Shown here: piece by piece, positions 57,179-64,000 of the stretch
Position numbering within the stretch: position 1 is the stretch's first letter
Layout: every line of letters starts with the position of its first letter
Assembly (NCBI GenBank): GCA_015680685.1
Contig: MNCI01030945.1
Coordinates: forward strand, 78,403-142,402
Source: Gnetum montanum
Taxonomy: Eukaryota; Streptophyta; Gnetopsida; Gnetales; Gnetaceae
DNA length: 64,000 nt
Direction of reading: 5' to 3'
Position numbers and translations under genes: made by a program
Notes under the pieces: generated by a model
What the model saw: the letters and a program-made list of their open reading frames with translations, nothing else
The model's database searches: none
What the model was told of the DNA's origin: nothing

Positions 57179-57783
57179 CAGCTCTCTGTCTCTCTCTAAT
57201 CTCTATCATTTGGTGGCCTCCTTTCCTCCGTGGATTGTTATCCTGCGGAGGTCGGGCAACAACTCCAGTTGCAGGGAGGGATGTCCCAGCTCTGTGACTG
57301 GGGTTCGGAGGTCTGGAGAGCGACACTTGTGCGGTTTTGATTGACCATCTTCGCTAGCGTAGACGAAAGAGGAGTCACGGACCAGGGCTGAAATACACAT
57401 AGATGCATGCATCTTCGTTGTGAGATTTAAACGGCCTTCGTATGCATGCTCGTGCTTACGATCTGATTTCTGAATCCTTGTCTGAGCTTGCGGGCTGTAG
57501 AGGGTGTCTGATATTTGTGTTTTCTTGTTTTTGTTTCCTCGGATGTTGGCGATTGCCGTGCGCATGTGTTGCAGGCATCACTGACATGGCTGTGAATGGC
57601 GTTTAGTGGTAGTGGCCGCCTCAGGGTACAATGTTTTACAATAATTTCATCAGGTGCACGTGAAAAAGCAGAAACGACTGTCGATAGTTTTTTTTGTTGG
57701 TTTGCTTGTTGATTAGTGCTGACACAAAACATGCTTTGGGATATGTTGAGGAAACTTGTTTGTTCTCTCTTGTTAACCTGCAA

Positions 57784-57789
57784 AATAAA
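57784..57789 (+). terminator. Probable polyadenylation signal of NPF gene
   Basis: AATAAA, about 606 nt after the stop codon, followed by a TTATGTTATT stretch. Nearer canonical signals were not seen. Confidence 0.4.
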
Positions 57790-57799
57790 ATTATGTTAT

Positions 57800-59150
57800 T
57801 TGCCTGCAAAAGCAACCATCTGATTAGCACAAATAATTCTTTTTCACACATGTTTTCGCCTTTCACTGACGTGTACGATATGCTATAGCAATGGGACGTA
57901 TAAATTCAAAACATTGAGTGTGCATGCGTTCACAGGAAGTCTTTTAATTTTATTTTTATAATCTGAATCATTCTTTGTGTAATGTCCGGGCCAACGTTAA
58001 AACATGAAATTTGAAAGTTCAAGATGTTAACATCTACTACCCACTTCAATGTCATGGAATGCTGGAAATGTATAGATATTCTCTCATTCTTGCCATTGAC
58101 GTCATTTACCAGAAACCGTCTCACCATCCACATTCTATCCCAATGTGTTTAGCATAGCCAAAACATAATGCTCTTCTGGTATACGTAAAACTGGAGACTA
58201 TCAAATCTATCAATGAAGTCTGGAACCCCGTCCTTTACCAAAAACAATTTACTTGCCGAATAAATGTGCCCAGCTAGTGCGTCAAGCTAATGGCAGAGCA
58301 GGCAATTTGAATTCAAGATATGTGTATTCGTATTTTATTGTTAGGGCAATAACATATTTAAAATGTACGCCTGACATTCGCAGTGTTAATGAATTTCGCA
58401 AACTCAAAAATTTAACTGACGTTGCATAATTTTGAATTTCTATTCTGTTTGCTCGCTTTATTCTGAACAGGGTGATGCATCAAAATATTTAATGAAATTG
58501 TAGTTCGTACGTGTAACTGAATTGCGCACAAATCTCAATCGAAATATTTAACATATTGTTTCAAACAGTTCATTTGTAACGTAGTTATTATATAATGAGC
58601 TAATGACACGCTCGAATGTCTGGTGTTTTGCGGAACAATGCAGTGAGCCATTTGGTAATGGTGTTAAACATGCAACGTGACACGGAATCTTTTGTTTAGA
58701 AAGCGTTAAAATCCGGCATCTTACCTGCACACGCTTCTGAAGAAAAATGTTAAATATAATTCAATAGATCTCCAATGCGACATGTTTGCAGATAGAGGAT
58801 AATATGTATAAGAATTCTGTAAAAGAAAGGGGCGAAAATGTCTCCAATTGGGGATAATAAAAAACATTATTTTCAGTTTCGACCTATATTTATAAACACA
58901 CTCAAAAGAGTATTGCGTTACTTTGCTCATTTGCTGAGTCATAGCGTAACGTGTTCTGCGCAAAGCAAATACGGAATCTTTTCCTCTCCACAGAACACTA
59001 CTTCAAATAACCTATTTTATTAATAAAAGATTTTGAAAAATAATTTCCTTCCGGTCTTTCCTTGCCTTCGGTTTGTCAGGGTTTTTTAATAAAAAGCTTT
59101 TGCCATCCCTTGTGGCATCCACACAATGTTACCGGACGATTCCGGCGTTC
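57800..59150. other. No gene seen
   Basis: AT-rich intergenic DNA. Frames of 60-80 codons on both strands lack motifs and show no retroelement similarity. Confidence 0.5.
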
Positions 59151-59169
59151 ATGAGAAAAATCTCTTCCA

Positions 59170-59375
59170 AATAAAATTACAACATTGGTTAACTTGTTGA
59201 AGGTAAGGATTTAACCATCTACAGATAGATACCACAGGTTATGCTAACTTGGTGGAAATAAGGATAGGTGTCGACGATTACACCGTGCAGGAAATTCCAA
59301 TACGCTAACAAACAAAATTATAAAATTGCCTATCTCCATTGGTTAACTTGCTGGAAATAAGGATGGTGTTTAACA
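59170..59375. repeat. Three degenerate direct repeats
   Basis: The theme 'ttggttaacttgytggaaat' plus 'aaggat' occurs near 59186, 59238 (as 'atgctaacttggtggaaata') and 59335. Flanking words 'gattccgg' and 'caaataaaattac/caaaattataaaatt' recur too. Confidence 0.5.
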
Positions 59376-59499
59376 ATTTGTGGGTGATTCCGGTAGTTAA
59401 TTCTGGGAAATAATAACGGGCTCATAACCATCTCAACCATGCATATAAAATTATTGCTATACGAGTAGCACCTAACCTTAAAAAGCATATTACTAAAGT

Positions 59500-61310
59500 T
59501 TATTAATTAGAAACAATTAAGGATTTCTGCAAAATACATTCTAGAGAGTGTTCTAAAAAGCATTAAAACCTTGCATTAGGTTGAAGAGTTTTGACAACCT
59601 TGCTTTCTTCTTAAGTTGGATTTTCTTAAAACTTATGATTGGATTGAATAAACTTTTGTACAAAGAACTCTTGAGCATCTGTAATTAGGGAACTTATTTA
59701 TCTATCAAGTTTCACTTCTTATAGATGCCTCAGCAAGAATCTCTAGTAATGGGAGAATATCTAATGTTTTTTTATTATAGCAAAGATTTGTCAAAGAACA
59801 TTGTCCTCCTACCCTCTTTTTATTTATTACTATAACAAGCATGTTGGGTTATGCCTTTGATTTTGAATTTCAAATGAACAATATTCATAATGTCTCTCTT
59901 CCATTCAACTTGGGCTATATTAATGTTAGTCAATTTGTAAACAATACATTTCTCATGCTACAAGAAGATTAATTAGAGATTCAACAATCTATCAAGATTA
60001 CTCAAACTTATTGTGATGCTTTTGACCTAAGAAATAATTAGGAAAAGCTAAGTAGTGTTAAATCTTCTTATAGAGCTCTTAATCTCAGTATTTAGAATAT
60101 TATTTGGAGATGTATAGAATCAAATGAAACCTTTAAACTTCTTGGCATACCTTATATTGTAAACCTAACATTTCATAATTATGAGATTATGTTGTGTAGA
60201 AAATAGAAAAGTGGTCTAAATGGCATCTTTCTCTTTTTGGAAGGATTATTGTTATAAAGCACATTCTTTCTTCTACCCATGTTTACTATTCTTATTTCTT
60301 AGCTCCAAAAATGCAACTATATGAAGATTGAAAGGATTATTAAGATTTATGTTTGGAGAAATTAGGATTTATGTTTGGAGAAATAATAATTCCACTTGTG
60401 GCTTTGCCTAGGTTAAGTAGAATATGTGTACTTTTCCCAAAGAAGAAGGTGGCCTTGCAATTGGTAGTCCTTATGACCAATCATTGGCTCTATGTGCAAA
60501 ATGAAATCTTGGGGTCATGGATAGTGTGTAGAGTTGGAAGAAGCTAGTTAGACTTTACTTCAACAAACAAATGACACTCTTTCTCTTTCCCATTTATTTG
60601 GCCTGAACTAGGCTGTTTCTTGAGCTCCCTCAAGGATTAAAGGCTGCACATTTCTCTAAGCTATATGGAAAAAATAATAGGTTGTATCAAAGTTTTTAAG
60701 TTAGTATCCTAAGTATGTTAACCTTTCTATGCTTTAGTCACATTCATTTTGGTAGTCTACAACAACTGCTCAGTCACATTCATTTTGGTAGTCTACAACA
60801 GCTGCTCCTTCCTTTAATGAATTTCAACATTCTTATTATCAAATCAAAGTTGGGAGTATGTTGTGACGTTATTATGTAAGTGGATATTATTATTCATAAG
60901 TTTCCCAATCTTGGAAACTATTAACCTTTTTCACTTTATATTCTTTAAATTGTTGAAGCTAAGTCTTAGGCACTTGAATCATCCTTCTAGGAATTACATA
61001 ATAATTAGTTTTGGAATGATAATCTTATATTTCAAACTTAATTGTCTCCAAATGCATGATTAAGGTGCTTCTAAGAGAACATTTTCTTCAATACTTAAAT
61101 TTCAAGTATTAGCCAAAGCTTCAATAAATAGAGGACCACTTTCAAAAAATTATTAAGGACTAGTCAACAACCTAATATTAAAGTTTTCATATGGTCATTA
61201 CCTAATAATAGACTAGTAATGGATGCAAGAATACAATAGATTGGGCTTTTTCCTCGATATGCTTTTTCTGAATTTTAGAATCTTTTTTGTAATTTTTTCT
61301 CAAAATTTTT
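59500..61310 (+). pseudogene. LINE (non-LTR) reverse transcriptase remnant
   Basis: A decayed plus-strand LINE-type RT. 'RFVKEHCPPTLFLF' (about 59785) stands for the GVRQGCPLSPxLF block. 'YINVSQFVNNTFLMLQED' (about 59920-59970) is where the FADD catalytic motif should be, now FVNN. Then come 'FKLLGIPYIV' (about 60130), 'WSKWHLSLFGRIIVIKHILS' (about 60210-60270), an 'FPKEEGGLAIG' equivalent (about 60435-60465) and an end domain 'KVFIWSLPNNRLVMDARIQ' (about 61180) resembling the zinc-binding domain that follows plant LINE RTs. No endonuclease part is visible upstream. Local tandem duplications occur at about 60342-60385 and 60735-60800. The 3' end may extend to about 62010. Confidence 0.7.
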
Positions 61311-62172
61311 AATGATTAAACCAATGATGACTCTTTTGTTTAAACTAATATTTCCTATGTTCTTGTTACCTCCTACCCTTATTGTTTGTATTTCAACTAA
61401 CATATTGAGTCCTTTAGAAGGTTTTGGGATTTTATAATTCCTTTTTCTTATTTGTAAGAAATGAAAAGAGTATTTGTTTAGGGGTTTATGTTGTTTTTTC
61501 TTCTATATGTTTCTCTCTTTAGCTTCAACTTCTTGGTCATGGTGGATCTGTTGCAATTACAAATAAATATGTCCTTATTATTTAGTGACTAAATGATTGA
61601 GAAGCTCTATTTTTTCTCCTTCAAAAAGATGTTACTTTTATTTAGTTATGTAAACTAATCCTTTGTGAGCAGGTAATAGATTATATTCATTTTTTGCTGT
61701 TGATTTTTTTATGAAGAGTTTTGTTATTTTGGCATTACTGTTGGTGCTAGTTTAAATGCCACAACCACATATATTTGTTTTTATAGTCCTCTTATTATAG
61801 CTATGTTCCTTTTTTATCATCTTCATAGTATTCATTATCTCTTATAAAGATTCACCACATAGAAGTTTTAAGTTATTAATTATGAGTCTAAATATCTTTG
61901 GGTGTTTTGGAAAGTTATATTTTTTTATACTTGATGCCCTTGATGTAACCTATTTCTATTTTATTTAAATGAATTTATTTCAAGGTTTTGTGGGGTACTT
62001 CAACAATCCCATTGTAATAAAAAAAATTCTACTAATACATACTCACCTTGAGGAAAAACAAAGTAAATATAATGTATCCAAAGAAATATAGTAAACATAA
62101 TAACTTATAAAATAACAGTATATAAAATGTTCTTGTGAAAAAAAACATGTATAGTTATACCACATAGATATG
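61311..62172. other. T-rich stretch, possibly LINE tail; no gene seen
   Basis: AT-rich DNA with many short hydrophobic frames and no motif. Confidence 0.35.
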
Positions 62173-63036
62173 TGATGAATCACCATTTGATGTTGCCCGC
62201 GATGTTGGGTAGGCAACATCGAGGCTACGACGTTGCGTACATGACATCAAGGCCTGGATCTGATGTCTGGGTATATATTCTGAGTCTATAAATACCGCGC
62301 TTGGGCTCTAGTTTTTAGTAAGTTTTGAATAGTTTAGTTTTTAGTTTTCAAGCAAGGTAGCAAAGCTCTTGCAGTTTATTTTCCTCAGAGTTAGAATATT
62401 TTCTGAGTGCCCACAGAAGGAGTCCAAAGTGTGTACGATTCTTTGTTCAAGCATTGATGTACCTAAGCGCAGCAATGTGACAAGAATAAAAAAAACTCTT
62501 TTGACAATCCTTGTAGCACTGAGAATAGCTTAATATTTTCTTTAATGCATTCTACTTTCTTGTTCTTTTCTTTAATGCATTTGATTAAGCAATTTATTTC
62601 CAGCAATTAATGAACACGAGCATGACCACTTCGAGCATTAATATAGTACTTGGTAACCCAGCAACGCTTAACGTTTAGTAGCCTAGTAGTGCTATATGTG
62701 TTCAACATGTGTCCAGGAAAGTGGGGTGGTTACTTGTGTTAGGCTAGCTAGACAATAGACACTAGTTTTCAATCTACTCTACTTGTATTCTTGTTGTAGG
62801 CAATTACATCCATAAAATATAAAAACAATAAAAATCCATATACCTCAATTAAACTTAAACCATACCCTTGAGCCTCACAAGTGTAGTTGGGAAGACAATG
62901 AACATTCTCAACGTCATTTCACTTCCTAGAGAAACTAGTGTATGAGATAACTATAGGTCCATGGAATTCGATTGGATCGTGCATAACGCCTTAGTGATTT
63001 GTATGGTTGGGCATAGGGGTACCTCACTGCTCATCA
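62173..63036 (+). mobile_element. E10: 5' LTR
   Basis: TGATGAATCACC to CTCATCA, 864 bp. U3 has a third palindrome type (GCGATGTTGGGTAGGCAACA, ACGACGTTGCGTAC; about 62190-62250), then 'gtctataaataccgcgc' (62284-62300). Confidence 0.9.
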
Positions 63037-63037
63037 T

Positions 63038-63055
63038 TGGCATCATTGTCAGGGA
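63038..63055 (+). other. E10: primer binding site (diverged tRNA-Asp type)
   Basis: TGGCATCATTGTCAGGGA, one base after the LTR; several substitutions from the E8 site. Confidence 0.65.
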
Positions 63056-63196
63056 CCTTTTTGTTATTTTGTGCACTATCTAGGATCTAGTGAAAGTATT
63101 TAAATTGTTGGAACAAACCTAAGAGTCATATCTTGTATTACAATTACTACATCCAATTCTCGGAGCACACTGTGATTTTTGTTTCGCTAATCGACA

Positions 63197-64000
63197 ATGT
63201 CTTCTTCTCACAGGAGCACTTCTTTGCCTAAGCCTGATAACGCTCATCCATCAAAGCCTTAACAGTACTGAACTATATATACTCATCCCAATGAGTATGT
63301 GCCAAACTTCACCTTCATCTTACACCAAGATGAATAGCTGCGGTGGCATGAAATGGAGGGCAACATTGTGTTGCCACCTGATTGTGCTGCTCTTGCAATG
63401 CTTTATCAAATGTTTGCATCATGTGGTCTTCAAGATTGCCATGGGGAATATATCATGGAAGATGTCAACACTAGGGATTACCATCCCACCAAAGCACAAT
63501 GCTTGCGCTATCGACAGCTAGAGCAGTGCTATGAACTTTCAAAGGAAAAAGGACTTAATAATTCTCAATTCCTATTTTACCAACAAGCTAGTGGGGATCT
63601 TCCACTCAATGACGCTCCTCTCTTTAACTTCAATGATGAACATCAAAACCAAAATTTTCACTCCACACTTTACAATCCTGATTCTAGTAATAAGGGATCC
63701 AATGACAAAGCAAGATCCAGAGGGACAAGTCAAGACAAGGATGCAAGCAAGAAACAAGATCATGACCATGGTCATGATCAGCAAAGAGGCAGTAGCAAGA
63801 ACTGTGATGGTGTTGGTTCTCCTTCCTCTTCTCCTTTGTCATCTTCTTCTTCTTCTAGCTCTAACCGTAACCGCAAAAGGCGAGACCGTGATGGAGGTGA
63901 TCAAAATGAAAAAAATGATTGATGAGACCACAACAACCAAAGGGACCATCGAGATAAGAAAGATCAAGGGTGCAGACATTCAAGAAAGGCACATTTCCAT
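63197..64000 (+). pseudogene. E10: gag, 5' part (runs off window)
   Basis: The ATG at 63197 (MSSSHRSTSLPKP) aligns with the E7 gag start. A stop at about 63260 and another at about 63336 interrupt the N-terminal domain 'YTHPNEYVPNFTFILHQDE'. A 189-codon open frame (63353-63922) continues with 'EGNIVLPPDCAALAMLYQMF' and 'MEDVNTRDYHPTKAQ', then the Arg/Asp/His-rich region and a Ser-rich run coded by TCT/TCA repeats (about 63827-63860). It ends in a TGA at 63920-63922; the rest of the element is outside. Confidence 0.75.

Overview
The window reads as nuclear DNA of a land plant with a large, repeat-rich genome. The evidence is AT-rich intergenic DNA packed with nested Ty3/gypsy LTR retroelements, an intron-containing nitrate/peptide transporter gene of the plant NPF7 type, a plant-type LINE, and tRNA-derived SINE-like pieces. 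I cannot tell a gymnosperm, a fern and a large-genome angiosperm apart from this sequence alone.

One retroelement family dominates. I label its insertions E1-E4, E6-E8 and E10. All share a roughly 810-1100 bp LTR (TGATGA...CTCATCA, a CTATAAATAAGAG-type TATA region, AATAAAGA polyadenylation signal), a primer site complementary to tRNA-Asp, and a related gag. E1 (3' LTR only, 92-1194, +) lies in the gag of E2 (1195-3396, -). E3 (3497-12568, -, TSD TCAAG) is complete but has no pol. E4 (18491-19366) is a solo LTR with TSD ACAAG. E7 (31289-41159, +, TSD GTATA) carries gag-PR-RT-RNase H-IN with scattered stops. E7 sits inside the 3' LTR of E6 (25719-41640, 5' half missing). E6 in turn sits in an older RT gene (E9), which is interrupted a second time by E8 (about 42153-52203, gag-PR but no RT/IN). 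E10 starts at 62173 and runs off the window.

The most interesting signal is in E3, E6 and E8. Between the gag/pol end and the 3' LTR each has a second, unrecognised gene (ORF2: a WYLGET-containing domain, a helical/coiled-coil middle, and a conserved proline-rich C-terminus). Upstream of ORF2 each has a TATA box preceded by a palindrome array that resembles the U3 array of its own LTR rather than that of the other elements. A conserved CATGGGGG motif follows, then in two copies a good 5' splice site, with a 3' splice site directly before the ORF2 ATG in two copies. This looks like a second transcription unit inside the element. E7, the only copy with pol, has lost both ORF2 and the internal promoter-like module.

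Other contents: a PIF1-like helicase pseudogene (15519-16700, -); an alternating palindromic array (16826-17050) abutting an NPF5-like transporter fragment (17051-17433, -); a 400-bp fold-back element (14519-14926); a second, unrelated gypsy remnant E5 (about 20258-24589, -); and a direct-repeat pair of unknown nature (17434-17966 and 25202-25718).

The only gene that looks functional is a three-exon NPF7-type transporter (54360-57178, +; 654 residues predicted), with a TATA box at 54248 and a polyadenylation signal near 57784. It sits in a repeat-poor island of about 6 kb, followed by a decayed LINE (about 59500-61300).
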